A DNA stretch of 64,000 nt from an uncultured Oscillospiraceae bacterium (GCA_947631395.1 CANRLF010000001.1:124001-188000); one strand, 5' to 3'. Counted from the first letter of the stretch, positions 23,277 through 32,268 are shown. Notes: generated from the letters alone by a model not told the origin. Numbers and translations are program-made.

Positions 23277-25670
23277 ATGAGAAAAATCGCGTTTATACTG
23301 GCGTTATGCATACTCGTTTCATGTGCCGCCTGCGGGACCGCTGAGGGGGCCGGAGGAACAGAGAAGCCGGTAGTGAATGGTGTAACGCTGAACAGTCAAT
23401 CAACGCCGACCGGATTTATTGACGTTCCTACCGACGCCTGGTATGCCAAGGCCGTGGCCTGGTGCAGGGAGAACAGGATCATGGGAGGTACGTCGGATAG
23501 TACTTTTTCACCCGATGAGCCTATGTCTCGCGCTATGCTGGCCACGGTCCTCTGGAGAAAAGAAAACAGTCCACGGGTTGATCTTCCCATGGATTTCTCC
23601 GATGTTTCAACAGATGTGTGGTATACTGAGGCGGTGCGCTGGGCATCCTCTGAGGATGTTATGGGCGGGTACGGCAACGGGACCTTCGGCGTGGACGACC
23701 CGGTAACCCGTGAGCAATTTACAACCGTCCTCTGGCGCTACGCAAATTCCCCGGACAGCGGGGAGGCGGAGACATTTGCGGATGAAGGTACGATCTCACC
23801 CTGGGCGAAAGAGGCGGTAAAATGGGCAAGGGTAAACGGCGTTATAGGCGGGAAAGGCGAAAACCGCTTTGATCCCAAGGGCAACGCCACGAGGGCGGAG
23901 GCGGCAATGATTTTGTATAACTTCTTCCACCGGCCGAGCGACGATACGCAAGAAACGAAGATCCTTGTGGCCTATTTTTCATGCACCAATACCACCGAGG
24001 GCGTGGCAATAGAAATCGCGGACTATCTGGGTGCTGACCTTTTTGAGATCATCCCGGAAATCCCATATACTGAGGCTGATCTTGACTATTACAGCGGTGG
24101 ACGTGCGGATCAGGAGCAGGCGGACCCAACCGCGCGACCGGCTATTGCCAATGGCGTGGAGAACATGGCAAATTACGACATCGTGTTCCTGGGCTATCCT
24201 ATCTGGCACGGGCAGGCGCCGAAAATCATATATACCTTCCTTGAAAGCTACGATTTTGCGGGGAAAACAGTTATACCCTTCTGCACCTCTCATTCCAGCG
24301 GGATCGGCTCCAGCGCGGACAACCTCCACGGACTTACCGCCGATGATACAAAATGGCTGGTCGGCAGGCGTTTCGGAAGCGGCGCGTCGGCGGCAGAAAT
24401 TCAGGGGTGGATCGATGAACTTGACCTGCCGCAGACAAAGGAGGATTCCATATTGCCTTACGACGGTATTTATCCGGAGCATGAGCCCTACGGCACAGGC
24501 ATCGGCGCCATGCCGGGGCGCGTGGCCTGGGCTTACGACCCGGACAGCGTGGACTGGGATGGAAACGGCTACTGGTGGGAGCTTGACCACTTCAACGAGA
24601 GCGCCATTTTGGACATGGTCAACGACTCCATTGCCACTCTCGGCGGGAAGGAGAACGCACGTGACGGCTGGAACGCGCTGTTTTCTTACCGTAACGGCGG
24701 TAAGGGATACCAAGCGGGGGAGAAGATCGCCATTAAGGCCAACATCAACGGTTCCGCCGTCTACGATGACGACACCTCCGGCGAGACGAAAATGAGCTAC
24801 ACAAATCCCGTGCTGCTGAAGGCCCTGCTCACTTCCATGGTCGAAGAGGCCGGTGTCGCGCCGGAGGACATCACCGTTTACGATGTCTCCCGGCTGTTCC
24901 CGGATTACATGGTGGAGATGTGTACCGGGGGAGAGCTGAAGGGAGTACATTTTGTGAACAGGGACACCGGCGTGGCGGATGAGAACGCCCCTATCGTCTG
25001 GTCCCATTCCTTCAGCGGCGCGGTCAACTACCTGCCAACCTGCGTCACCGAGGCGACGTATCTTATCAATCTTGCCAATCTCAAGGGCCACAGCTACGGG
25101 ATTACACTGTGCGGGAAAAATCACTTTGGTTCTTTCATTAACGGCAACACCATGCGCCCGCCGGAGGGTGCAAACCTTCACCAGTGGCTCACCCGTAACG
25201 AGATGGGCATTTACAGTCCTCTTGTTGATTTGATGGCGAACGCTGATCTTGGCGGTAAAACAGTGCTGTATATGCTGGACGCCTTGATTTGCGCCCCCAG
25301 CGAGGGAGCGTCGATCACCGGAAACAATTCCAGATGGCAGCAGACACCCTTTAACGGGGATTACACATCAAGCGTGTTTGTATCCCAGGATCCGGTAGCC
25401 ATTGACAGTGTGGGGGCGGACTTCCTGATGAGTGAGCCGGCCGTTACGGACAATAACGGCGCACTGCGCAGTGATCCCACCGTGGAAAACTATTTGCATG
25501 AGGCGGGACTTGTTTTTGACTCTCCGTCCGGTACCGTTTACACGGACAGCCGTGGACATATCGTAACAAATCTGGGTGTCCATGAGCACTGGAACAATTC
25601 CGCGCAGAAACAATATAGCCGCAATCTGGGGGAGGATGAGGGCATAGAGCTTATACTTCTGGAAAAATGA
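23277..25670 (+). CDS. SLH-flavodoxin-DUF362 fusion lipoprotein
   Basis: The 797-residue exported protein starts MRKIAFILALCILVSC, a lipoprotein signal with the lipobox LVSC. It has three SLH repeats (about 45-215: FIDVPTDAWYAKAVAW, FSDVSTDVWYTEAVRW, FADEGTISPWAKEAVKW). Next is a flavodoxin-like domain (about 224-385: ILVAYFSCTNTTEGVA, YDIVFLGYPIWHG, FCTSHSSGIG), then a DUF362 domain (about 430-780) of the type annotated in Fe-S proteins. ATG 23277 follows GGGAGTG. The layout suggests a wall-attached redox protein. No ferredoxin cluster motif is seen in the DUF362 part. Confidence 0.87.
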   Translation: MRKIAFILALCILVSCAACGTAEGAGGTEKPVVNGVTLNSQSTPTGFIDVPTDAWYAKAVAWCRENRIMGGTSDSTFSPDEPMSRAMLATVLWRKENSPRVDLPMDFSDVSTDVWYTEAVRWASSEDVMGGYGNGTFGVDDPVTREQFTTVLWRYANSPDSGEAETFADEGTISPWAKEAVKWARVNGVIGGKGENRFDPKGNATRAEAAMILYNFFHRPSDDTQETKILVAYFSCTNTTEGVAIEIADYLGADLFEIIPEIPYTEADLDYYSGGRADQEQADPTARPAIANGVENMANYDIVFLGYPIWHGQAPKIIYTFLESYDFAGKTVIPFCTSHSSGIGSSADNLHGLTADDTKWLVGRRFGSGASAAEIQGWIDELDLPQTKEDSILPYDGIYPEHEPYGTGIGAMPGRVAWAYDPDSVDWDGNGYWWELDHFNESAILDMVNDSIATLGGKENARDGWNALFSYRNGGKGYQAGEKIAIKANINGSAVYDDDTSGETKMSYTNPVLLKALLTSMVEEAGVAPEDITVYDVSRLFPDYMVEMCTGGELKGVHFVNRDTGVADENAPIVWSHSFSGAVNYLPTCVTEATYLINLANLKGHSYGITLCGKNHFGSFINGNTMRPPEGANLHQWLTRNEMGIYSPLVDLMANADLGGKTVLYMLDALICAPSEGASITGNNSRWQQTPFNGDYTSSVFVSQDPVAIDSVGADFLMSEPAVTDNNGALRSDPTVENYLHEAGLVFDSPSGTVYTDSRGHIVTNLGVHEHWNNSAQKQYSRNLGEDEGIELILLEK

Positions 25671-25671
25671 T

Positions 25672-25710
25672 CAAAGCCTCCGGACCGAGATGAGGGTTCG
25701 GAGGCTTTTT
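25672..25710. terminator. Bidirectional terminator between convergent genes
   Basis: AAAGCCTCCG (25673-25682) and CGGAGGCTTTTT (about 25699-25710) form the stem. A and T tracts on both sides serve the lipoprotein gene and the convergent Fe-S gene. Confidence 0.85.
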
Positions 25711-25744
25711 GAATCGATTGGTGAGGACGCGATTTCGGTGGATA

Positions 25745-26437
25745 TTAATCTTTGATCCGGCCGTTGGTGGTGACGGTTATGACGGAACAGGGGATGGATT
25801 TGTTGCTTTGCTTCAGGGCTGTTTTTACGGCGTTCTCGATGCCGCCACAGCATGGGACCTCCATGCGGACGACGGTCACGTCTTTGATGTCGTTTCCGGA
25901 GATGATACGGGTGAGCTTTTCGGAATAATCTACGGCGTCGAGCTTTGGGCAACCGATGAGGGTCACTCTGGTTTTGATAAAATCGTTGTGGAAATTTCCG
26001 TAGGCGTAGGCCGTGCAGTCAGCGGCCACAAGCAGGTGCGCGCCGTCAAAGTATGGGGCGTTTACAGGCGCGAGCTTTATCTGGACCGGCCACTGGGAGA
26101 GCCGGCTGGGGACGGATACGCTGTCGCTTACGGCGTCATCCCGGCGGATGGCGCGGGCCTGTGTTCCGGGGCAGCCGCAGGGGAGATTTTCCGCCGGGGG
26201 CTCGCGCTTTGATGCCAGCACCGCCGCCTCGTTGTAGGCCGGTGCCTCGCGCTCCTCAAAGCTTATGGCGCCGGTGGGGCAGGTGGGGAGGCAGTCGCCG
26301 AGGCCGTCGCAATAGTCCTCCCGGGTGAGCTTCGCCTTGCCGTCTACGATCGAGATGGCCCCCTCGTGACACGCCTCGGCGCAGATGCCGCAACCGGTGC
26401 ATTTTTCCTCGTCGATCTTGATTATCTTTCTTATCAT
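25745..26437 (-). CDS. Ferredoxin-domain iron-sulfur protein linked to a Crp/Fnr regulator
   Basis: The 230-residue protein starts with a two-[4Fe-4S] ferredoxin domain (CTGCGICAEACHEGAI and the second set in YCDGLGDCLPTCPTG). A CGCPG linker follows, then a globular domain with VAADCTAYAYGNFHNDF, LIGCPKLD and VPCCGG, whose cysteines suggest another metal or Fe-S site. This architecture usually lies beside Crp/Fnr regulators and redox enzymes in clostridia. It is divergent from such a regulator here. The exact role is unknown; probably electron transfer or sensing in nitrosative/oxidative response. Confidence 0.8.
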   Translation of the reverse strand: MIRKIIKIDEEKCTGCGICAEACHEGAISIVDGKAKLTREDYCDGLGDCLPTCPTGAISFEEREAPAYNEAAVLASKREPPAENLPCGCPGTQARAIRRDDAVSDSVSVPSRLSQWPVQIKLAPVNAPYFDGAHLLVAADCTAYAYGNFHNDFIKTRVTLIGCPKLDAVDYSEKLTRIISGNDIKDVTVVRMEVPCCGGIENAVKTALKQSNKSIPCSVITVTTNGRIKD

Positions 26438-26510
26438 TTGAACTCCTCTCTGAGACTTTGCGGTCTCTTGACATTTTGAATATATTGTAGTAAAACTGAA
26501 GAAAAAGGTA

Positions 26511-26526
26511 TGTTGTATTTACAACA
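26511..26526. promoter_or_regulatory. Palindromic operator TGTTGTA-TT-TACAACA
   Basis: A perfect 7-bp inverted repeat with 2-bp centre lies just upstream of the Crp/Fnr start, in the divergent region shared with the Fe-S gene. It suits a Crp/Fnr-family dimer, suggesting autoregulation and joint control. Confidence 0.6.
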
Positions 26527-26539
26527 AAAAGGCGGTTTT

Positions 26540-27244
26540 ATGAAAGAATTTATACATCTTTTAAAAAAGACGAGGCTTTTTTTCGGCGTGGGTGAGGAGG
26601 AAATTGCATTAATGCTGGGATGCCTTAATGGGACGGCCAGGAGCTACGTCAAGGGAGAATACGTTCTGCGCCAGGGGGAACGAGGCCGTGGGCTTGCGCT
26701 ACTTGCGCGGGGAGGACTACATATCCGGAAGGAGGACTACTGGGGCAACCTGAGCATCCTGAGTGAAATAAGGCCGGGCGAGATATTTGGAGAGGCATAT
26801 GTGGCGCCGGACAGCGGGACGTTTATGAACGACGTCACCGCATCGGAGGACAGTGTCGTCTTATTTTTTGACATGGACAAGGTCCTGTCTGTGTGCCCAT
26901 CCGCCTGCCCATTTCACACACAGCTGATCAAAAACCTGTTTTACACGATCTCGGAAAGGAACAGGGGACTTGTCCGGAAGCTTGGCTATATGTCAAGGCG
27001 CACGACGAGAGAAAAACTGCTGTCCTATCTCTCTGACGAGGCGGAGAGACAAAACAGCAGTACTTTTACAATACCCTTCAACCGTCAGCAGCTTGCGGAC
27101 TTCCTTTCGGTGGACAGGAGCGCCATGTCAAACGAGCTGTGCAAGATGCGCGACCAGGGGATACTGGCCTTTCATAAGAGCGAGTTTACGATCTGTGAGG
27201 CGAAAATGATGGATGCGAGCTCCGGCGAAAGCGGGGATTACTGA
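26540..27244 (+). CDS. Crp/Fnr-family transcriptional regulator
   Basis: The 234-residue protein has a cyclic-nucleotide-binding-type beta barrel (YVLRQGERGRGLALLARGG ... IRPGEIFGEAYV) and a C-terminal winged helix (TTREKLLSYLSDEAER ... FNRQQLADFLSVDRSAMSNELCKM). There is no N-terminal Fnr-type Cys cluster, but CPSACPF sits mid-protein. ATG 26540 (MKEFIHLLKK) fits the family start better than the ATG at 26510. It is divergent from the Fe-S protein, its probable target. Confidence 0.9.
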   Translation: MKEFIHLLKKTRLFFGVGEEEIALMLGCLNGTARSYVKGEYVLRQGERGRGLALLARGGLHIRKEDYWGNLSILSEIRPGEIFGEAYVAPDSGTFMNDVTASEDSVVLFFDMDKVLSVCPSACPFHTQLIKNLFYTISERNRGLVRKLGYMSRRTTREKLLSYLSDEAERQNSSTFTIPFNRQQLADFLSVDRSAMSNELCKMRDQGILAFHKSEFTICEAKMMDASSGESGDY

Positions 27245-28695
27245 AAGCTTACGGACATCGGGGGGCGGACGTTGGGGTAGGCGGTTTGGGCGGAGCCGAA
27301 GTAGCCGAAGCGGCTGTATCCGACGAGGCCGTCCCAGATGGGGCTGTAATTATACCGGGCAAAATAGGTAAGACCAGTCTCGTCCGCCGTGAGCACGTAC
27401 ATGCTATACCCGTCGCAGATGGCGACGCGCTCTCCGTCAAAGGCAAAGTCAAAGTGGTCGTCGGGAGATCTGAAAATTTCCGCAAGGCTGGAGAGGTTGG
27501 GATACTCGACCTGCAAGTCCAGGTGGGTCTTGAATACGGGCCTGGCGATGCCGTTTTCCTCACGGAGCAGGACGAGGCTGCCCGCGCTGTCCATAATGAG
27601 GAACATATCGTCCTTGGCGATGTGGAAGTTAATCCTTGTGTCGTCTGTTTTCATAAGCTCAGATTTATAAAGCTCCTCGCCGGTGGAGGCGTCAAGGACG
27701 GTGAGACAGAGGACGCCACCTTTGACGGAGTATAATTGCAACGTCTCTTCATCGGAGCTGAGCCTGAGATAGATGGGCCGGTCGCCGGTTTCATAGATAA
27801 GACGGGCGCTGTCTATCATAAAATCGCCCTTCTCATAGTACGCGCCGCTGCTATGGTAGGTGGGGATGAAGTAGATACCCGGACCGTCCCGGTACTCAAG
27901 GAGATTTTCGCCTGTCGCGCTGTCAACGACGGCCAAGTAGAGCCACACGCCGCGCTCGTCCATTGCTGACGCTCCAACGGCGGTAAAGCGGTCCTCCGGC
28001 TCTGAGTGTATAACGTAGTTTCCGCCCTCCGGTATCGGCTCTACGACGGGCTCATGCCAGACGCCAACGGGCTGGGAGCTCAAAAAGGCGATCGTTCCGC
28101 TGCTGTCCTTGGCTATAATCACCTCGGCCATGGCATCACTCGGTATGTAGAAACGGAAAATATCCGATAATTTTTCACAGTCACGGTCCGAGATGACAGT
28201 GTACCGAAAGCCGTTTCTGCCTGAGATGCCCCAGGGCCAGAGGTCGTAATAATCGGACAAATACACGACCTCGGTACGCATTTCGCCGGGATTTGTCCTG
28301 CTCGCCACGTCCATTGTGTGCTTTGTGAGGCCGTAAGGGGACAGCCAGCTCCTTAAGTCCGCATTGTCGGTCACGTCTCTGGCGGTGTAGCCCACGCTCC
28401 AAAGCTCACAGTTCAGAAAGTCGAAGTAGTCATATTCGTAGTTCATCCTGAAATCAAAGGTGGACCGGGATTCAAGGCGTCCGTCGTCGATTGAAATGGA
28501 TGTGTTCCATCCGCGCCCGCTGGCGTTAAGATAGTACTGACTCCGGACTATGAGCCCGTTGGCCGCGGCGCGGTCGCCGACGTATTCCTCACGTATCTCC
28601 ACGTCGTCCTGGGCGGCAAATAGCGTGTGGGCCGCACCCGCGACGATAACGGCGGAGAGGGCCAGGACTAAGAAAAATACGAATAATCGCTTCAT
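27238..28695 (-). CDS. Exported beta-propeller-like protein of the YtrA-type ABC operon
   Basis: The 485-residue protein has an N-terminal signal/anchor (RLFVFFLVLALSAVIVAGAA) and a long extracytoplasmic part. Repeated short beta-blade-like units (SSGTIAFLSS, SAGSLVLLREENG, DGYSMYVLTADETG) suggest a propeller. I do not recognise a named family. Its start overlaps the ABC ATPase stop by 4 nt, so it is the last gene of the GntR operon. Its 3' end overlaps the convergent Crp/Fnr gene by 7 nt. It may sense or sequester the ligand of the transporter. Confidence 0.7.
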   Translation of the reverse strand: MKRLFVFFLVLALSAVIVAGAAHTLFAAQDDVEIREEYVGDRAAANGLIVRSQYYLNASGRGWNTSISIDDGRLESRSTFDFRMNYEYDYFDFLNCELWSVGYTARDVTDNADLRSWLSPYGLTKHTMDVASRTNPGEMRTEVVYLSDYYDLWPWGISGRNGFRYTVISDRDCEKLSDIFRFYIPSDAMAEVIIAKDSSGTIAFLSSQPVGVWHEPVVEPIPEGGNYVIHSEPEDRFTAVGASAMDERGVWLYLAVVDSATGENLLEYRDGPGIYFIPTYHSSGAYYEKGDFMIDSARLIYETGDRPIYLRLSSDEETLQLYSVKGGVLCLTVLDASTGEELYKSELMKTDDTRINFHIAKDDMFLIMDSAGSLVLLREENGIARPVFKTHLDLQVEYPNLSSLAEIFRSPDDHFDFAFDGERVAICDGYSMYVLTADETGLTYFARYNYSPIWDGLVGYSRFGYFGSAQTAYPNVRPPMSVSFQ

Positions 28696-29432
28696 TTTTC
28701 ACCCTCCTCGCCCGTAAGCCGGTCAAGGGCGCGGCTCACACGGTCGGGCTCGTAGCTGTAGGTCTCTTTTACATAGCCCATAAGCGTGGTGCCGCTGTCC
28801 TCAAGGTCGCTCGTCTGTCTGTCACCGACGAGCTTGCCCTTTTTTATGAGCACCGCCCGGGTGACGAAGTTCTCTACCTCCTCGATGAGATGCGTGGAGA
28901 GTATGATGGTCTCGTTGGGCTCCAGTATGCCGAGCAGGACCTTATAGAAGTCCTCACGGTTGAATATGTCGTTCCCGGCGAAGGGCTCATCCATGAGGAT
29001 GTAGTCAGCCCCCTGGCTGAGGGCCATGATGACCTCAAACTGATTTTGCTGTCCGGCGGAGAGGCGGCTGAGGGCTTTTATCCTCGGAAGCCCGAAAAAC
29101 TCCATCAGCGCCTTATAGCGTTTATCGCGAAAGCCCCTGAAGTGACTTGCGTAAAAGTCCCGGTGGTCCTCGGCGGTGAGGACGGGGAAGAAGGAGTGCT
29201 GGCTTGTGGCGAAGGAAAATCGCTCGATATTTTTTCTCGTCACGGGCTCGCCGTCAAGGGTAACCTCGCCGGAGTGGGGGATGAGGCCGAGTATCGATTT
29301 CATAAGCGTAGTTTTGCCGGCGCCGTTTTCACCGAAAAGGCCCACAAGCTCCCCGGGGCCGACGGAAAGGGACACGCTGTCGAGGGCGCGGGTAAAGCCG
29401 TAATGTTTTGAAATGTCGTGAAGCTCAAGCAT
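28692..29432 (-). CDS. ABC transporter ATP-binding protein
   Basis: The 246-residue ATPase has Walker A GENGAGKTTL, an LSAGQQ signature (LSAGQQNQFEV, slightly off the usual LSGGQ), Walker B YILMDEPFAG and the H-loop STHLIEEVE. It is membrane-associated, powering the permease made by the two upstream membrane proteins. The gene order GntR-permease-permease-ATPase is like Bacillus ytr loci, linked to cell-envelope antibiotic response. Confidence 0.92.
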   Translation of the reverse strand: MLELHDISKHYGFTRALDSVSLSVGPGELVGLFGENGAGKTTLMKSILGLIPHSGEVTLDGEPVTRKNIERFSFATSQHSFFPVLTAEDHRDFYASHFRGFRDKRYKALMEFFGLPRIKALSRLSAGQQNQFEVIMALSQGADYILMDEPFAGNDIFNREDFYKVLLGILEPNETIILSTHLIEEVENFVTRAVLIKKGKLVGDRQTSDLEDSGTTLMGYVKETYSYEPDRVSRALDRLTGEEGEK

Positions 29433-29445
29433 TTTTTCCGCCTCC

Positions 29446-29901
29446 TTAAATAAGGCTCAGTTTATTGAGTAAGCTTGTATATATCGCCCTGTACGCAAGG
29501 TCAAGGACGACAGAGAGAATAAGCGAAAGGGCTATCCCGACGAAGGGAAGGGTGAGGCACCGGCGGTGGAGCTCCAATCTTGCCGGGAGCCGGCGCATGA
29601 GGTAGTCCGCCCGGGAGCCAATGAAATGTGAGGCGTAATTCCACACGGCCAGAAGCGCCATAAGTCCGGCGACGATGTAAAATCCGTAAAGCCCGTCGGC
29701 TGAGAGGTATGAATATCCCGCCATGACGGCGTTGATGCCGATCTTGAGATCCTTTGTGCACCGGTGGTACTCCCTGACTATCGTGAACGGGACGCGAAGG
29801 CTCCATATGAAGGCGATGATGATAGCGCCGAATATTGCCGCGAGCTGCTTTCGGGGCTGAGCGCCCAGGGGGACGAGCTTTGAAAGGTCGGGCTTTTTCA
29901 C
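29446..29901 (-). CDS. Small membrane protein of the ABC operon
   Basis: The 151-residue protein has three to four hydrophobic helices (LAAIFGAIIIAFIWSL, GLYGFYIVAGLMALLAVW, FVGIALSLILSVVLDLAYR). It overlaps the upstream membrane gene by 4 nt and lies 13 nt before the ATPase, so it is probably a permease subunit. No characterised family is recognised. Confidence 0.7.
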   Translation of the reverse strand: MKKPDLSKLVPLGAQPRKQLAAIFGAIIIAFIWSLRVPFTIVREYHRCTKDLKIGINAVMAGYSYLSADGLYGFYIVAGLMALLAVWNYASHFIGSRADYLMRRLPARLELHRRCLTLPFVGIALSLILSVVLDLAYRAIYTSLLNKLSLI

Positions 29902-30626
29902 GGTTCATCCTCCTCTTTGGAGCTCTTAATAAGGCGTACCGTCTGGACCACGGCCAGCGTCGCGGCCACGGCAATGAGCATCCACAGATATTTTTCATTC
30001 CGGGAGCTGAAGAATACCTCCAGCACCGCCGCTAAAATACCGGAAACCATCGGGACATGCCCGCCGCGGCGCAAAAGCCGGCAGTCCACCGCTATTGAAA
30101 GGGCGAGGGACAGATATAGGGCCGCGACGGTCAGGGAAAGGGGCCAGTCGGCTAAGGGCATAAGCCAGTGGAGAGTGACGTTTTCATAAAAGGCTATCAT
30201 TAGGGACTGACCGCTGACGGCTAAGGGGTCGACGGTTTTGAGAAACCAGCCGTAGGATACGAAGATCACGGCGAGCTGGGACGCGAGAAGGACAAGGAAC
30301 CAACCGGCTATGACAGCGGCGTGCCACAGGGTCATCGATGTTTCAGATACGGACAATCGGGAGACCGTCGCCGATCTTGCGCGGCAGGAGTAGAAGATCC
30401 AGAAGAACAGAAGGGTGATAGCGGCGCGGTAGAAATATTTTACGCCGACGCTCTCTACCGTATCGGAGAATAAGACCATGTAATATTTTTGGCCCTCAGG
30501 TATGATCTTCGGTATAGCGACGGCAAAGCCGACAAGCTCGGACGCGGCCATCAAAATAATTATCCCCAAAGCGCCCCAAAATGTCATGCTGACCCACAGG
30601 GCGGGGATAGAAAGCTTTCTTTTCAC
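29898..30626 (-). CDS. ABC-operon membrane protein (permease-like)
   Basis: The 242-residue protein has about six membrane helices (WVSMTFWGALGIIILMAAS, AAITLLFFWIFYSC, AVIAGWFLVLLASQLAVIF and others). It overlaps the GntR gene by 4 nt and the next membrane gene by 4 nt, so the operon is tightly coupled. It is the likely transmembrane partner of the ATPase at 28692. Confidence 0.7.
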   Translation of the reverse strand: MKRKLSIPALWVSMTFWGALGIIILMAASELVGFAVAIPKIIPEGQKYYMVLFSDTVESVGVKYFYRAAITLLFFWIFYSCRARSATVSRLSVSETSMTLWHAAVIAGWFLVLLASQLAVIFVSYGWFLKTVDPLAVSGQSLMIAFYENVTLHWLMPLADWPLSLTVAALYLSLALSIAVDCRLLRRGGHVPMVSGILAAVLEVFFSSRNEKYLWMLIAVAATLAVVQTVRLIKSSKEEDEP

Positions 30627-31021
30627 TCGGTGTCACCTCCATCGTCATACTCATCCCAGAGACGGGATATGAGCTCCAGTGCCTCGGATTTTTCCATGCC
30701 GCTGGCCCGGAGTGCCGAGACCACACGGCCGATCTCCTCGGCTCTCAATCGGGCGCGGGCGGCCTCCACGCTCTCAGGCGTCACAACGGCGTAGCTTTTG
30801 GCCCCGGGGCGGGAGATCATCAGGCCCTCGTCCTCAAGGAGCTTATATGCCTTCTGCACCGTGTTGGGGTTTACACCCAGGGTAGCCGAGACAACGCGCC
30901 GGGAGGGCATTTCGTCCCCGTCGGCTATGGTTCCCGCCGCCACGCCGGCGCGGATGAAACGGACTATCCTCAAATATATGGGTCCGTCACCGCCGGTTGG
31001 GAACCCCGAAAGACTTATCAC
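30623..31021 (-). CDS. GntR-family repressor, YtrA subfamily
   Basis: The 132-residue regulator has the GntR winged HTH (GPIYLRIVRFIRAGVAAGTIADGD ... MPSRRVVSATLGVNPNTVQKAYKLLEDEG) and only a short C-terminal dimer helix pair, as in YtrA. I choose GTG 31021 because AAAGGAGG lies 7 nt upstream. The upstream ATG at 31048 would put the ribosome site inside the gene. It should repress its own operon through the two operators just upstream. Confidence 0.9.
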   Translation of the reverse strand: MISLSGFPTGGDGPIYLRIVRFIRAGVAAGTIADGDEMPSRRVVSATLGVNPNTVQKAYKLLEDEGLMISRPGAKSYAVVTPESVEAARARLRAEEIGRVVSALRASGMEKSEALELISRLWDEYDDGGDTE

Positions 31022-31052
31022 GGCAATACCTCCTTTCCCCACACCCAAAACT

Positions 31053-31114
31053 GTATTAGTTGAGTAATACGGTACCGTTAACCGTATTATACGAATAATA
31101 CAGTTTCATGTCAA
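31053..31114 (-). promoter_or_regulatory. Consensus promoter with two GTATTA-N6-TAATAC operators
   Basis: Minus-strand TTGACA (31109-31114) and TATAAT (31086-31091) have a perfect 17-bp spacer. Inverted repeats GTATTA-N6-TAATAC lie at 31053-31070 and 31084-31101. The second covers the -10 box, and the centres are 31 bp apart (about three turns). This is a clear repressor control region for the GntR operon. Confidence 0.85.
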
Positions 31115-31256
31115 TAGGAAATTTGAAAAAATCTGATAATTTTATTTTCAGGTGAAAAAGAGGGAATTTAAAATTTTTTGAGGAGTAGAGGAGCGTTTAT
31201 GTTGTTTTATTTTGACGAATGTGATAATATGATAGATAAATCAAGGGGAGAGGACG

Positions 31257-31709
31257 GTGATTTTTGCTTTGGAACAGGAAAAGGGCAATTTCAAGAGCCG
31301 GGTTTTCGGCGGGTTCAACAGGCACGACGTCATCGACTATATTGAGGGCCTGGCCAGGGAGCGAAATGACCTTTTGCGGGACAACCAAAATCTCCGTGGA
31401 AAAATAGAGGCCCTGGAGGAGCGGCTGGACGCCGCCCAGGAGCAGGCGGAGCCGGACGAGAGCGCCAGGGACATCGCCGCCAAGGCTTTGGAGGAGACGC
31501 GCGGTATCCTCGAGGACGTGAGACGCCAGTATGACGGCGTGTGCGGGGACCTGAACATAAACGTGTCCCAGGCCGCCCACGAGCTGGGCGTTGTCAACGC
31601 GAAGCTTTCGGCCCTTCAGGACACACTGAAAACGGCGGGAGAGCGGCTGGACGCGGTGAGCGAGAGACTTCAGAGCGCCGGAGAGACTGAAAATGCAGAA
31701 GATCTTTGA
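31257..31709 (+). CDS. DivIVA-like coiled-coil protein
   Basis: The 150-residue protein has FKSRVFGGFNRHDVIDYIEGL near its start, as in DivIVA/GpsB-like N-terminal domains, then two long coiled coils (about 35-65 and 75-145). It starts with GTG 31257 behind AGGGGAGAGGACG. It overlaps the fumarase-beta gene by 17 nt, an unusual partner. DivIVA-like proteins organise cell poles and division sites. That role is inferred from the motif only. Confidence 0.7.
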   Translation: MIFALEQEKGNFKSRVFGGFNRHDVIDYIEGLARERNDLLRDNQNLRGKIEALEERLDAAQEQAEPDESARDIAAKALEETRGILEDVRRQYDGVCGDLNINVSQAAHELGVVNAKLSALQDTLKTAGERLDAVSERLQSAGETENAEDL

Positions 31710-32250
31710 TATTGACGCGTCGGAGCTGAAAAAATACGCCCCGGAGATGAGCGCCGGGGACAGGGTGTTGCTAAGCGGCACGATATACACGAGCCGCGAC
31801 CAGGCGCATATGGCGATCTTTCGGCTTCTTGACGCAGGTGAGCCCACGCCATTTGACATTGACGGGGCGGTAATATATTACGCAGGACCGACACCGGGCC
31901 ACGACGGTATGCCCGCCGGTGCCTGCGGGCCCACAACCTCCAGCCGCATGGACGGCTTCACGCCGAGACTCCTTGACCTGGGACTGGCGGGGATGATAGG
32001 GAAGGGCCAGAGGTCCGACGCGGTGCGGGACTCCATCGTAAAAAACGGCGCGGTGTATCTGTGCGCCGTGGGCGGGGCCGGGGCGCTCATCGCTAAATCC
32101 ATAAGCTCAATGGAGGAGATAGCCTTCCCGGAGCTGGGGTGCGAGTCAGTGAAGCGTCTGGCGGTAAGGAAAATGCCGCTCATCGTGGGTATCGACTGCC
32201 ATGGCGGTGACATATTCCGCGAGGGGATAGAAAAGTTTAGAATCGAATAA
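31693..32250 (+). CDS. Class I (Fe-S) fumarate hydratase, beta subunit
   Basis: The 185-residue protein matches the small subunit of two-subunit fumarase/tartrate dehydratase: GDRVLLSGTIYTSRDQAH, YYAGPTPG, GPTTSSRMD, GMIGKGQRS and CAVGGAGAL. It needs an alpha subunit that holds the [4Fe-4S] cluster; none is in the window, and the upstream gene is a coiled-coil protein instead. The alpha gene may be elsewhere in the genome. Confidence 0.9.
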   Translation: MQKIFDIDASELKKYAPEMSAGDRVLLSGTIYTSRDQAHMAIFRLLDAGEPTPFDIDGAVIYYAGPTPGHDGMPAGACGPTTSSRMDGFTPRLLDLGLAGMIGKGQRSDAVRDSIVKNGAVYLCAVGGAGALIAKSISSMEEIAFPELGCESVKRLAVRKMPLIVGIDCHGGDIFREGIEKFRIE

Positions 32251-32268
32251 ATAGGTTTACATAATAAG

